A stretch of DNA of 64,000 bases from Micromonospora carbonacea (GCF_014205165.1 NZ_JACHMZ010000001.1:1648001-1712000), one strand, 5' to 3'; shown: positions 26,192 through 35,370, counted from the stretch's first letter. Program-made: numbers and translations. Notes: generated by a model not told the origin, from the letters alone.

Positions 26192-26475
26192 CCCGCCCGG
26201 CCCGCCGGTGCCGGCCGCTGTCGTGATCGTGACGGCGGTCACCGGCCGCGCGCTGCTAGCGTCGGCCCCGGCGGCGGGGAGCGCGCCCATGGGAGGTGAC
26301 ACCGGGCGGTAGGATTCCCGGCGCGCGGTCGCCGATGCCCGCCGACACACGACGACTCCGGACGATGCCTCCGGTGCGGTTTCGCCCGATTTCCCTACCC
26401 GGGGCGAGACGCGTCGTCGGATCCTGTTCCGAAGTCCGAAAGGGGTCGGCCCGCAGACCGACCCGGAGGAGAGAC

Positions 26476-26481
26476 TAGCCT
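26476..26481 (+). promoter_or_regulatory. -10 box of pyruvate kinase
   Basis: TAGCCT lies 7 bases before GTG 26489. The 297-base gap upstream holds no other gene that I can support. Confidence 0.45.
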
Positions 26482-26488
26482 GATGGGC

Positions 26489-27931
26489 GTGACACGCCGC
26501 GCGAAGATCGTCTGCACCCTTGGCCCCGCCACCTCGTCACCGGAGCGCATCCGGGGGCTCGTCGACGCGGGCATGAACGTGGCGAGACTCAACTTCAGCC
26601 ACGGCAGCCACGCGGACCACGAGGCGGTCTACCGACTCGTCCGCGAGGCCGCCGACGCCGCCGGCCGGCCGGTGGCCGTGCTCGCCGACCTCCAGGGCCC
26701 GAAGATCCGGCTCGGCCGGTTCGCCGACGGCCCGCACGAGTGGCGCACCGGCGACTCGGTCGTGATCACCGGGGACGACGTCCTCGGCACGAAGGAGCGG
26801 GTCTCCTGCACCTACCGCAAGCTGCCGCAGGAGGTGAAGGCCGGCGACCGGCTGCTCATCGACGACGGCCGGGTGGCCGTCGAGGTCAGCGAGGTCGTCG
26901 GCAACGACATCCGCTGCCTGGTCACCGAGGGCGGCCCGGTCTCCAACAACAAGGGCGTCTCGCTGCCGAACGTGGCGGTCAGCGTCCCGGCCCTGTCGGA
27001 CAAGGACGCCGAGGACCTGCGCTTCGCCCTCGGCCTGGGCGTCGACATGATCGCCCTGTCCTTCGTCCGCTCGGCGGAGGACATCAAGCTCGTCCACAAC
27101 ATCATGGACGAGGAGGGCGTCCGCCGCCCGGTGCTGGCCAAGGTCGAGAAGCCGGAGGCGGTCGACCACCTGGAGGCGATCGTCCTGGCCTTCGACGGCG
27201 TCATGGTCGCCCGCGGCGACCTCGGCGTCGAGCTGCCGCTGGACCAGGTCCCCCTGGTGCAGAAGCGCGCCGTGCAGCTGTGCCGGGAGAACGCCAAGCC
27301 GGTCATCGTGGCCACCCAGATGCTCGACTCCATGATCGAGAATTCGCGGCCGACCCGCGCCGAGGCGTCCGACGTGGCCAACGCGGTGCTCGACGGCGCG
27401 GACGCGGTCATGCTCTCCGGCGAGACCAGCGTCGGTAAGTACCCGGTGCTCACGGTCAGCACGATGGCCAAGATCATCACGACGACCGAGGCCGGCTCGA
27501 TCGGGGTGCCCCGCCTCCAGCACGACCCGCGCACCCACGGCGGGGCGCTCACCGTCGCCGCGTCCTCGATCGCCCGGGCCATCGGCGCGAAGGCCCTCGT
27601 CGCCTTCTCGCAGACCGGCGACACCGTCAAGCGGCTCAGCCGGCTGCACTGCGACCTGCCGCTGTGGGCGTTCACCCCGGTGCCCGAGGTGCGCAGCCAG
27701 CTCGCCCTCTGCTGGGGCGTCGAGACGTTCCTGATGCCGTTCGTCGAGCACACCGACGACATGTTCCGCCAGGTCGACCAGGCGCTGCTCGGCCTCGACC
27801 GGGCCAACCCCGGTGACTACGTGGTCATCGTCGCCGGCAGCCCGCCCGGCACCCCCGGCTCCACCAACACCCTGCGGGTGCACCAGCTCGGCTCGCTGGT
27901 CGACGCGGCGTCCGCGCGGGCGTTGCAGTGA
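26489..27931 (+). CDS. pyk: Pyruvate kinase
   Basis: 480 residues. It converts phosphoenolpyruvate and ADP to pyruvate and ATP. Visible are TRRAKIVCTLGPAT at the N-terminus, NFSHGSH, LADLQGPKIRLG, the active-site block ILAKVEKPEAV-like stretch (LAKVEKPEAVDHL), MVARGDLGVELPLDQV, and the ATQMLDSMIENSRPTRAE signature. I start at GTG 26489, since the family usually begins with this Thr-Arg-Arg and TAGCCT is 7 bases upstream, giving a leaderless mRNA. ATG 26483 (two residues longer) has GGAGGAG 12 bases upstream, too far to be convincing. The stop overlaps the thioesterase GTG (GTGA). Confidence 0.97.
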   Translation: MTRRAKIVCTLGPATSSPERIRGLVDAGMNVARLNFSHGSHADHEAVYRLVREAADAAGRPVAVLADLQGPKIRLGRFADGPHEWRTGDSVVITGDDVLGTKERVSCTYRKLPQEVKAGDRLLIDDGRVAVEVSEVVGNDIRCLVTEGGPVSNNKGVSLPNVAVSVPALSDKDAEDLRFALGLGVDMIALSFVRSAEDIKLVHNIMDEEGVRRPVLAKVEKPEAVDHLEAIVLAFDGVMVARGDLGVELPLDQVPLVQKRAVQLCRENAKPVIVATQMLDSMIENSRPTRAEASDVANAVLDGADAVMLSGETSVGKYPVLTVSTMAKIITTTEAGSIGVPRLQHDPRTHGGALTVAASSIARAIGAKALVAFSQTGDTVKRLSRLHCDLPLWAFTPVPEVRSQLALCWGVETFLMPFVEHTDDMFRQVDQALLGLDRANPGDYVVIVAGSPPGTPGSTNTLRVHQLGSLVDAASARALQ

Positions 27932-28812
27932 CCGACGGGGCGACCGTCGGCCAGGCGGCCGTCGACCAGCTGCTGGAGGTCCTCGACCTCGAACACACCG
28001 GCGCGATGGCCTTCCGGGGGATGAGTCCCCCGGTCGGCCCGCAACGGGTGTACGGCGGTCAGGTCGCCGGTCAGGCCCTGGTCGCCGCCGGCCGCACGGT
28101 CGCCCCCGAACGGTTCGTCCACTCCCTGCACGGCTACTTCGTCCGCCCCGGCGACCCGGCCGAACCGATCACCTACCAGGTGGAGAACGTCCGCGACGGC
28201 CGGTCGTTCTCCGTGCGCCGGTCGGTGGCGCTCCAGCACGACAAGCCGATCTTCTTCATGTCGGCGTCGTTCCAGCGGCACGAGGAGGAGGGGCTCGACC
28301 ACCACGCCCCCACCCCGCCCGACGTGCCGGCCCCCGACGACGTGCCCACCATGAGCGACCGTCTCGCCCGCTACCCCGAGCGGCTCGGCATCTGGGGGCA
28401 GATCCCCCGCCCGATCGACGTGCGCTACGTCGGCGAGCCCGGCTGGGTCCGCCCCGGCGACCGCCCCGCCGACCCCCACCAGCGGGTGTGGATGCGCATC
28501 GACGGCAAGCTCCCCGACGACCCGCTGCTGCACGCCTGCGCCCTGACGTACGCCTCCGACCTGACCCTGCTGGACTCGGTGCTGTCGGTGCACGGCGAGG
28601 TCTGGGGCCCCGGCGGCGTGGTCGGCGCGAGCCTCGACCACGCCCTGTGGTTCCACCGGCCGTTCCGGGCCGACGAGTGGTTCCTCTACGACTGCTGGAG
28701 CCCGTCGGCCTCCGGCGCCCGGGGGCTGGCCACCGGCCGGATGTTCACCACCGGGGGCCGGCACATCGCCAGCGCCGTGCAGGAGGGCCTGCTGCGCCGC
28801 GTCGGCGGCTGA
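27928..28812 (+). CDS. tesB: Acyl-CoA thioesterase II
   Basis: 294 residues with two hotdog domains. It hydrolyses medium- and long-chain acyl-CoA to free acid and CoA. Conserved blocks include YGGQVAGQALVAA, the SLHGYFVRPGDP central strand, ACALTYASDLTLLD (active-site Asp), SLDHALWFHRPF, and the C-terminal GRHIASAVQEGLLR with the catalytic Gln. GTG 27928 overlaps the pyk stop by 4 bases, so it is translated with pyruvate kinase, linking glycolytic output and acyl-CoA turnover by position at least. Confidence 0.95.
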   Translation: MTDGATVGQAAVDQLLEVLDLEHTGAMAFRGMSPPVGPQRVYGGQVAGQALVAAGRTVAPERFVHSLHGYFVRPGDPAEPITYQVENVRDGRSFSVRRSVALQHDKPIFFMSASFQRHEEEGLDHHAPTPPDVPAPDDVPTMSDRLARYPERLGIWGQIPRPIDVRYVGEPGWVRPGDRPADPHQRVWMRIDGKLPDDPLLHACALTYASDLTLLDSVLSVHGEVWGPGGVVGASLDHALWFHRPFRADEWFLYDCWSPSASGARGLATGRMFTTGGRHIASAVQEGLLRRVGG

Positions 28813-28844
28813 GGCGGCCCCCGCCCGCGGCCCCGGCCGCCGGC

Positions 28845-30632
28845 TCAGAAGCTGCTGACCAGCTTCACGAACGCCTCGTCGATCGTCGCCGGGTCGGTGG
28901 CGTCGAACGCCTTGCCGGCGCTGGCCCCGGCGATCCGGTCCAGCGCGGCCAGGTCCGACTCCCGGTCGAACGCCACGCAGAAGACCTTCACCGGCCGGTC
29001 CGGGTCCAGCTCGATGTCGGCGAGCAGCCGGTCGAGGTCGTTGTCCTTCGGGTACTCGTTCTTGCCGTCGGTGAGCACCACCACCGCGTTGATCCGGTCC
29101 GGATCGTAGTCGGCGAGCAGCCGGCGGTGCGCGGCGCGGACCGTCGCGTACAACGCGGTGTTGCCGCCCACCCGCAGCCCGGTGAGCCGGCGCGCGAACG
29201 CGGCCCGGTCGTACGGGCCCAGCCGGACCTCCTCGCTGTACGGCTTCCCCGGCCGCTGCGGCGTCTCCGACGAGAACGACCACAGCGCCACCCGGTCGGC
29301 GGAGTTGAGCAGGCCGACGCCCCGGTCGACGGCGGTGGTGGCCACCTGGAACCGGGTGCGGCTGCCCACCTTGGCGTTCATCGAGCCGGAGGTGTCCACG
29401 GCGAGCAGGATGTTCGCCTTCTTGCGCAGCGTGCCCCAGCCGCGCAGGATCGCGTCGACCACCTCGGGCGCCGGCGGGTCGAAGTAGGTCAGCTGCCCGT
29501 CCGCGCCGCCCCGGACGGCGGCGGTCAGCGCGTCCGACGCCCGCCGCTCGTGGTCGCGGAAGCCGAGGTCGGCGAAGCTGCGCTGCTGCGGGTCGTCCTG
29601 GAGGAAGGCCAGGAAGTCCTGGGCCGCCGCCTGCTGCGCCGCGTCCGCCGAGGGCAGCACGACGTACGGGTGGTCGAGGTTGAACGTGCCCTCGCTGGGG
29701 TGCACCGCCACCAGCGGCACCCGCGGCTTCTGCCCCGGGGTGGGGCTGAGCTGCCCCTCGTTGTACTGGTAGACCAGCTCCTCCTGCACCACGACCGCGC
29801 TCATGTCCCGGGCCCGCGCGTCGCCGGCCGCGCCCAGAGCCGCCCCGCCCAGGTCCGCCTCGGCGAGGTCGCGCAGCAGGTCCACCGAGTCGTCGCTGTA
29901 GTGCGACACGTTCGCCTCGATCCGGCGCACGAACTGGGTCACCGCGGGCTTCGCCAGGTCGGCCTTCGTCAGGTCGCTGGAGCGCCGCACCGCCGCGTAG
30001 TAGGTGGCGATGGTGGCCGCCAGCCCCGACGTGGACAGGTTCGGGTTGTCCTTGCCGAAGGTGAACCGGCCCCACTCGGGCCGCCCGAAGGCCGACCAGC
30101 CGGTGTCGCCGGAGAGCCCGAGGACGTCCGCCCAGCCGAGCTTGCCGCGCTGGCGCACCAGCTCGCCCTTCTCCAGCGGCATCGCGATGACCAGCGGGCT
30201 GTTGGCGATCGACGGGTACCGGCCGGGGGTCTGCGCCGCCCGGCCCGCCTGCTCGTCGAGCAGCCGCAGCCGGCCCGTCCACAGCGACGACGTCGGCAGC
30301 CACACCTGCGGGGCCGGGACGCCCGGCTGCCGGCCGGACCAGTTCCCGGCCGCCAGGGCCTCCATCGCCTTGCCCGAGTTGAGCCCGTGCACGGTCACCT
30401 CGGCGCAGCGCCCGGCGAAGCGCCGGTCGGCGGCGTTGTACCGGGCGGCGAGCTGGGCGACCAGGTCGGCCTTCTCCGTCGAGGAGTTGACCTCCAGCGC
30501 CACGCACCCGGAACGGTCCGGGCCGGTTGCGGGCCGCACGATCACGTACGCCGCGGCGATGACCGCGAGGCCGGCGACGACGGCCACCGAGTACGGCAGC
30601 CACGGCCGGGCGGAACGCTGGCCGGCGGTCAA
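28845..30632 (-). CDS. Substrate-binding and VWA domain protein
   Basis: 595 residues from a TTG at 30632. The start is fixed by GGAGGAG just upstream and by TTGA overlap with the kinase stop. One N-terminal membrane helix (10-32) anchors the protein with the rest outside. A periplasmic-binding-like domain follows (about 45-370: SGKAMEALAAGNWSGRQPG, then VWLPTSSLW), and after it a VWA domain with the MIDAS motif DTSGS at 413-417. This domain pairing recurs in actinobacteria. The upstream kinase gene is co-translated, so the VWA protein may report an extracellular ligand or be a kinase partner; that is an inference. Confidence 0.88.
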   Translation of the reverse strand: MTAGQRSARPWLPYSVAVVAGLAVIAAAYVIVRPATGPDRSGCVALEVNSSTEKADLVAQLAARYNAADRRFAGRCAEVTVHGLNSGKAMEALAAGNWSGRQPGVPAPQVWLPTSSLWTGRLRLLDEQAGRAAQTPGRYPSIANSPLVIAMPLEKGELVRQRGKLGWADVLGLSGDTGWSAFGRPEWGRFTFGKDNPNLSTSGLAATIATYYAAVRRSSDLTKADLAKPAVTQFVRRIEANVSHYSDDSVDLLRDLAEADLGGAALGAAGDARARDMSAVVVQEELVYQYNEGQLSPTPGQKPRVPLVAVHPSEGTFNLDHPYVVLPSADAAQQAAAQDFLAFLQDDPQQRSFADLGFRDHERRASDALTAAVRGGADGQLTYFDPPAPEVVDAILRGWGTLRKKANILLAVDTSGSMNAKVGSRTRFQVATTAVDRGVGLLNSADRVALWSFSSETPQRPGKPYSEEVRLGPYDRAAFARRLTGLRVGGNTALYATVRAAHRRLLADYDPDRINAVVVLTDGKNEYPKDNDLDRLLADIELDPDRPVKVFCVAFDRESDLAALDRIAGASAGKAFDATDPATIDEAFVKLVSSF

Positions 30633-31948
30633 GGGCTCCTCCAGGGGTACGGGTCGGACGGGGGTTGCGACGTCGCGCCGACGCCCTCCCCGGGCGGGGC
30701 GGCGGCCGGCGGCAGCGCCGCGGCGACGAGCAGGCGCACGCCGTAGACCACGACGAAGGTCACCGCCCCGACGGCGGCGGCGGTGCCCACGGCGGTGGAC
30801 GCGACGTATGCCACGGCGCCGCCGACGGCGCCGAGGAAGATCGCCGTGGAGACGCCCCACGCGTCGGTGGACTCCCGGCGCAGCCGCCGCGCCCAGCGCT
30901 CGGGCCGCGCCCCGTACGCCACCGCCGTCGGCTCGTGTGTCGTCTGCCCATATGCCGTCGGCTCGTACGTCACCGGCCCGTACGCCGCCGGGCCGTCCGG
31001 CTGCTGGGCCGGCTGCCACGCCGCCGTCGGCGGCGGTTGCCAGGCCGCCGGGGCGGGCGGCGTCGGCTGGCGGGGGACCGGCTGGGTGGCCGCCGTGTCG
31101 GTGCCCTGTTGCAGGGCCGCCCGGAGCGGCACCGGCGCGCCACCGTGCCCCAGCAGCCGCAGCAGGACCTGGTCGGCCGGCGGCCGGGCCCGGTGGTCCT
31201 TGGCCAGGCACTCGGCGACCAGCACCGCCAGCGGGCCGGAGAAGCCGGTCAGGTCCGGCGGATCGTGCAGCACCCGGTGCAGCACCGCCGCGACCGCCCC
31301 GGTGCCGAACGGCGGGCGGCCCGTCGCGGCGTACGCGATGGTGGCCGCCCAGGCGAACACGTCGCTGGCGGGGCCCACCTCGTCGTCGCGGAACCGCTCC
31401 GGCGCCAGGTACGCGGCGGTGCCCATGATCCGGCCGGTCACCGTGGCGGTGACGTCGAGCGCCCGGGCGATGCCGAAGTCGATCACCCGGGGGCCGTCCG
31501 CGCCGAGGACCACGTTGTCCGGCTTGAGGTCGCAGTGCACCACGCCGGCCTGGTGGATCGCGGCGAGCGCGGTGGCGGTGCCCACGGCCAGCCGGTGCAG
31601 GACGTTGCCGGCGAGCGGGCCCCGCTCCTGGACGTGCCGGTGCAGGGTCGGGCCCTCGATGTACTCGCTCACCACGTAGGGCGGGTCGTCGTCGACGTCG
31701 GCGAAGAGGATCTGCGCGGTGCAGAACGGCGCGACCCGGCGGGCGGCGTCGATCTCCTTGGCGAACCGGGCCCGGGCGCGCGGGTCGGGCGGCGCGGAGA
31801 GGTCGAGCATCTTGACGGCGACCAGCCGGCCCTGCCGGTCGCGGCCCAGGTAGACCACGCCCTGCCCGCCCGAGCCCAGCCTGCCGAGCAGCTCGTAGGG
31901 CCCGGCCCGGCCCGGATCCCGTGGACCGAGCGGAGTGGTCTCCGGCAT
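30629..31948 (-). CDS. Membrane Ser/Thr protein kinase
   Basis: 439 residues from ATG 31948 (ATG 31966 is possible; neither has a good ribosome site). The Hanks-type kinase domain spans about 17-265: glycine loop LGSGGQGVVYLG, VAVKML (Lys), the catalytic loop HCDLKPDN at 138-145 (HCD in place of HRD), VIDFGIA, and AYLAPERF. A Pro-rich linker with Tyr/Gly/Pro-Thr repeats precedes two hydrophobic segments near the C-terminus (AIFLGAVGGAVAYVAST and AVTFVVVYGVRLLVAAAL). No PASTA repeats. It is coupled to the solute-binding/VWA gene and divergent from the Rrf2 gene. Confidence 0.93.
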   Translation of the reverse strand: MPETTPLGPRDPGRAGPYELLGRLGSGGQGVVYLGRDRQGRLVAVKMLDLSAPPDPRARARFAKEIDAARRVAPFCTAQILFADVDDDPPYVVSEYIEGPTLHRHVQERGPLAGNVLHRLAVGTATALAAIHQAGVVHCDLKPDNVVLGADGPRVIDFGIARALDVTATVTGRIMGTAAYLAPERFRDDEVGPASDVFAWAATIAYAATGRPPFGTGAVAAVLHRVLHDPPDLTGFSGPLAVLVAECLAKDHRARPPADQVLLRLLGHGGAPVPLRAALQQGTDTAATQPVPRQPTPPAPAAWQPPPTAAWQPAQQPDGPAAYGPVTYEPTAYGQTTHEPTAVAYGARPERWARRLRRESTDAWGVSTAIFLGAVGGAVAYVASTAVGTAAAVGAVTFVVVYGVRLLVAAALPPAAAPPGEGVGATSQPPSDPYPWRSP

Positions 31949-32168
31949 CGCTGTGGCTGCCCCCATCGCCGCTGGCGGTCCCGAGCGCGTGGCGTCCGGG
32001 CGGTCGGCGTCGATCCGTCGACACGGGTATGGTGCCACGCCCGCGCCACCGTCGGAGCGGGCCGGTGGGCCGGCGGTCCGCCCCGTGGGACGGCGCGTGG
32101 GACGCCCTGGCGGCCCCGGTTCCCCCGTTCGGATGAGGGGCGGCAGCCCGGCCGGGCGGGCGGGCGGC

Positions 32169-32174
32169 TAACCT
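32169..32174 (+). promoter_or_regulatory. -10 box of the Rrf2 gene
   Basis: TAACCT lies 7 bases before ATG 32182, with no ribosome site between, as expected for a leaderless mRNA. Confidence 0.45.
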
Positions 32175-32181
32175 GACCGGC

Positions 32182-32652
32182 ATGCGTCTCTCCGCCCGGG
32201 TCGACTACGCCCTCCGCGCGGCCGCCGAGCTGGCGGCGGTCGCCGACGGCGGGGGCGCCGTGCGGTCCCGCCCGGTGACCGCCGAGCAGATCGCCAAGTC
32301 CCAGGAGATCCCGCCGAAGTTCCTGGAGAGCATCCTGTTGCAGCTGCGCCGGGGCGGCGTCGTGCACGCCCAGCGCGGCCCCGAGGGCGGCTACTGGCTG
32401 GCCCGGCCCGCCGCCGAGATCTCGCTCGCCGAGGTGATCCGGGTGATCGACGGGCCGCTGGCGCACGTGCGCGGGCAGCGCCCGGAGCAGCTCGGCTACC
32501 GGGGGGCGGCCCGCGCGTTGCAGGACGTGTGGATCGCCCTGCGGGCCAGCGAGCGGCAGATCCTCGAGCTGGTCACCGTCGCCGACGTGGCCAACGGCAC
32601 CCTGCCCGAGCGGGTCAGCGAGCTGGCGGCCGACCCGGGCGCCTGGAGCTGA
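32182..32652 (+). CDS. Rrf2-family transcriptional regulator without cysteines
   Basis: 156 residues. The N-terminal MRLSARVDYALRAAAELA and the helix-wing GVVHAQRGPEGGYWLARP are Rrf2 hallmarks. There is no cysteine in the whole protein, so unlike IscR or NsrR it cannot hold an Fe-S cluster; CymR-like cysteine-metabolism regulators share this feature. It sits directly upstream of a TauE/SafE exporter gene, which supports control of sulfur compounds. Confidence 0.92.
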   Translation: MRLSARVDYALRAAAELAAVADGGGAVRSRPVTAEQIAKSQEIPPKFLESILLQLRRGGVVHAQRGPEGGYWLARPAAEISLAEVIRVIDGPLAHVRGQRPEQLGYRGAARALQDVWIALRASERQILELVTVADVANGTLPERVSELAADPGAWS

Positions 32653-32691
32653 CCCGCGACCCCACCCGTCGCAAGCGTCCCGACATTTAAC

Positions 32692-32747
32692 CGATAGGGA
32701 CTTGACCCGAGGCCGTCTCGTGCCGCATTGTCGACCAAGTCGATAGG
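32692..32747 (+). promoter_or_regulatory. Candidate operator region of the TauE/SafE exporter
   Basis: CGATAGG occurs at 32692-32698 and 32741-32747, and TCGAC-CAA-GTCGA (32731-32743) is a perfect 13-bp dyad. TTGACC at 32702-32707 may be the -35, with a weak CATTGT 18 bases on. The dyad would overlap the start of transcription, fitting repression by the Rrf2 protein. Confidence 0.4.
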
Positions 32748-32773
32748 AGATGCCGAAAAGTCAGGGGGCGCTC

Positions 32774-33868
32774 GTGCGCAAGCTGTTGGTCCTCGCCCTC
32801 GTCGGGCTCGTCGCGCAGCTGGTCGACGGTTCGCTCGGCATGGCGTACGGGTTGACCTCGTCGACCCTGCTGCTGGTGGCCGGGGTCGCCCCGGCCGCGG
32901 CGTCGGCGTCGGTGCACCTGGCCGAGATCGGCACCACGCTCGCCGCCGGGGTGGCCCACTGGCGGTTCGGCAACGTCGACTGGCGGGTGGTCGCCCGCAT
33001 CGCGCTGCCCGGCGCGGTGGGCGCGTTCGCCGGCGCCACCTTCCTCAGCTCGATCTCCACCGAGGCCGCCGCGCCCTGGATGGCCGCCATTTTGTTCACC
33101 CTCGGCGCGTACCTGCTGGTGCGCTTCTCCCGGCCGCTGCGCGCCAGCCGCGCCGCCGGGCCGCTGCGCGCCCGCTTCCTCGGCCCGCTCGGCCTGGTCG
33201 CCGGCTTCGTCGACGCCACCGGCGGCGGCGGGTGGGGCCCGGTCGCCACCCCGGCGCTGCTGGTCTCCGGCCGGATGGAGCCCCGCAAGGTCATCGGCTC
33301 GGTCGACACCTCCGAGTTCGTCGTCGCGGGCGCGGCCAGCGCCGGCTTCCTGATCGGCCTCGGCACCGAGGGCTTCCTGCTGCCGACCGTCGCCGCCCTG
33401 CTCATCGGCGGCCTCATCGCCGCCCCGATCGCCGCCTGGCTGGTGCGGATCGTCCCCGCCCAGCTCCTCGGCGCGGTCATCGGCGGCGTCATCGTGCTGA
33501 CCAACGCCCGCACCCTGGTGCGGGCCGGCGAGCTGCCCGGCGGCGTCCAGTGGACGGTATACGCGTTGCTGGCCGCCGGCTGGGTCGCCGCCGTCGTGCT
33601 GGCCGTCCGTGCGCTGCGCCGCACCCGCCGGGCCCGCGCCACGGTCGCGGCGGCCCTCGCCGACCAGTCCGTCGCCGACCAGCACCCCCTGGAGCAGACC
33701 GTGGCCGACCAGCCCGTCGCCGAGCAGCCCGTCGCCGACCAGTCGACCCCGGCCCCGCTGGCCCCGGCTCCGGCCCAGTCGATCCCGACCCAGCCGGTCC
33801 CGTCGGCACCGGCCCAGCCGACTCAGCCGACCACCGACCAGCCCGCCGCCGCCCCGGTGGCCGGCTGA
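32774..33868 (+). CDS. TauE/SafE-family sulfite/organosulfonate exporter-like permease
   Basis: 364 residues from GTG 32774, chosen for AGGGGG 5-6 bases upstream; ATG 32750 has AGGAG touching it. About eight hydrophobic segments cover residues 5-285, with GMAYGLTSSTLLL and the duplicated half containing DATGGGGWGPVATPALL, the two pore-lining repeats of the family. The last ~70 residues are a soluble, low-complexity tail of Val-Ala-Asp-Gln and Pro-Ala repeats. It probably moves sulfite or sulfonates. The stop lies 4 bases from that of the convergent decarboxylase. Confidence 0.9.
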   Translation: MRKLLVLALVGLVAQLVDGSLGMAYGLTSSTLLLVAGVAPAAASASVHLAEIGTTLAAGVAHWRFGNVDWRVVARIALPGAVGAFAGATFLSSISTEAAAPWMAAILFTLGAYLLVRFSRPLRASRAAGPLRARFLGPLGLVAGFVDATGGGGWGPVATPALLVSGRMEPRKVIGSVDTSEFVVAGAASAGFLIGLGTEGFLLPTVAALLIGGLIAAPIAAWLVRIVPAQLLGAVIGGVIVLTNARTLVRAGELPGGVQWTVYALLAAGWVAAVVLAVRALRRTRRARATVAAALADQSVADQHPLEQTVADQPVAEQPVADQSTPAPLAPAPAQSIPTQPVPSAPAQPTQPTTDQPAAAPVAG

Positions 33869-33872
33869 CGGC

Positions 33873-35291
33873 TCACCCCGCCGCCGAGGCGATCAGCTCC
33901 CAGGCGTCGTCCACGTGGGCCTGCGTGGTCAGCGGCGAGCCGATCGCCAGGCGCAGGGTGAACCGGCCGGCGACCCGGGTGTGGGTGAGGAACACCCGGC
34001 CGGTGGCGTTGACCTTCTCCAGCAGCCCGGCGCTCGCCTCGTCGCCGGCGGCGAGCCGGAAGCAGACCAGCGAGAACGGGTGCGGCGCGGCGAGGACGAA
34101 CCGGTCGTCGGCGCGGACCCGGGCGGCGAACCGGTCGGCGAGCGCCACGTGCGAGCGCACGTGCGCCCGTAGCCCTTCCACCCCGTACCAGCGCAGCACG
34201 AACCACAGTTTCAGGGCGCGGAACCGCCGGCCCAGCGGCACCTGCCAGTCGCGGTAGTCGACGACCGCCCCGGAGTCGCTCGCCGCGTTGCGCAGGAACT
34301 CCGGCAGCACCGTCAGCGCCGCCACCAGCTCCGCCGAGTCGGCCACCCAGAACGCGTCGCAGTCGAAGCCGGTGAGCAGCCACTTGTGCGGGTCGAAGCA
34401 GTACGAGTCGGCGTGCTCCAGGCCGGCGTGCGACCAGCGCAGCTCCGGGCAGACCGCCGCCGCGCCCGCGTACGCGGCGTCGACGTGCAGCCAGACGCCG
34501 TACTCCGCGCAGATCGCGCCGATCTGCGGCACGGGGTCGACGGCGGTGGTGGAGGTGGTGCCGATCGTGGCCACCACGATCGCGGGCACGTCGCCGGCCG
34601 CGAGGTCGGCCCGGATCGCCGTCCGCAGCGCGTCGGGGTCCATGGCGAGGGTCCCGGGGTCGACGGCGACCATCCGCACCCCGTCGCGGCCCAGCCCGGC
34701 GATGCGGGCCGCCTTCTCGATCGACGAGTGCCCCTCGGTGGACGTGTACGCCCGGTAGCGGCGGTCGACCCCCACCTCCCGCCAGCGGCCCCCGCTGGCC
34801 CGGTGCAGCGCGGCGAGGGTGGCCACCAGCGTCGCCGAGGACGCCGAGTCCTGGATCACCCCGCCGCCGGGGCCGGTGGAGCGGAACCGCTCGGGCAGGC
34901 CGAGCAGCCCCGCCAGCCAGTCCAGCATCACCGTCTCCAGCTCGGTGCAGGCCGGCGCGGAGGCCCAGAGCATGCCCTGCACGCCGAGCCCCGAGCTGAC
35001 CAGGTCGCCCAGGACGCTGGGGCCGGAGGTGTTGGCGGGGAAGTAGCCGAAGAAGCCGGGATGCTGCCAGTGGGTCAGCCGGGGCGCGACAAGCGCGTCC
35101 AGGTCGGCCAGCAGCGCGGCGACCGGCTCGCCGTGCGCGGTCGGGCCGGCCGGCAGCGCGGCGGCCACCGCGCCGGGCGGGTCCTGCGAGGTCACCGGGC
35201 GCTGCCCGAGGGTGGCCCAGTAGTCCGCGATCCAGTCGACCACGGCGTGCCCGGCGCGGCGGAACTCCTCGGGGTCCATGTGCTCAGCCAT
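33873..35291 (-). CDS. Group II PLP-dependent decarboxylase (aromatic L-amino-acid type)
   Basis: 472 residues. The PLP lysine is K303 in CFDPHKWLL, preceded by LHVDAAYAGAAA (Asp pairs with the PLP ring) and STEGHSSIEKAARIAG (stacking His). Early blocks THWQHPGFFGYFPANTS and GLGVQGMLWASAPACTELE are typical of the DDC/TDC family. It likely decarboxylates tyrosine, tryptophan, dopa or a related amino acid; the preference cannot be read from sequence. ATG 35279 is an alternative start. No biosynthetic cluster surrounds it. Confidence 0.92.
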   Translation of the reverse strand: MAEHMDPEEFRRAGHAVVDWIADYWATLGQRPVTSQDPPGAVAAALPAGPTAHGEPVAALLADLDALVAPRLTHWQHPGFFGYFPANTSGPSVLGDLVSSGLGVQGMLWASAPACTELETVMLDWLAGLLGLPERFRSTGPGGGVIQDSASSATLVATLAALHRASGGRWREVGVDRRYRAYTSTEGHSSIEKAARIAGLGRDGVRMVAVDPGTLAMDPDALRTAIRADLAAGDVPAIVVATIGTTSTTAVDPVPQIGAICAEYGVWLHVDAAYAGAAAVCPELRWSHAGLEHADSYCFDPHKWLLTGFDCDAFWVADSAELVAALTVLPEFLRNAASDSGAVVDYRDWQVPLGRRFRALKLWFVLRWYGVEGLRAHVRSHVALADRFAARVRADDRFVLAAPHPFSLVCFRLAAGDEASAGLLEKVNATGRVFLTHTRVAGRFTLRLAIGSPLTTQAHVDDAWELIASAAG

Positions 35292-35341
35292 CCGACGAGT
35301 CGACCAACTCGCCCGGGCGGACGCAAGGGACCGGGACGTTG

Positions 35342-35370
35342 TTGCGGCGGGGAAAGCGGTGTCCTAGCAT
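35342..35370 (+). promoter_or_regulatory. Promoter of the rhamnogalacturonan lyase gene
   Basis: TTGCGG (35342-35347), 17-base spacer, TAGCAT (35365-35370). This predicts a leader of about 140 bases before GTG 35515. Confidence 0.5.

Noticed and set aside
28845..32183. A 1112-residue fusion of kinase region and VWA protein in one frame
   Set aside because: The first ~500 residues are out-of-frame translation of the kinase. TTGA overlap and GGAGGAG place the real start at 30632.
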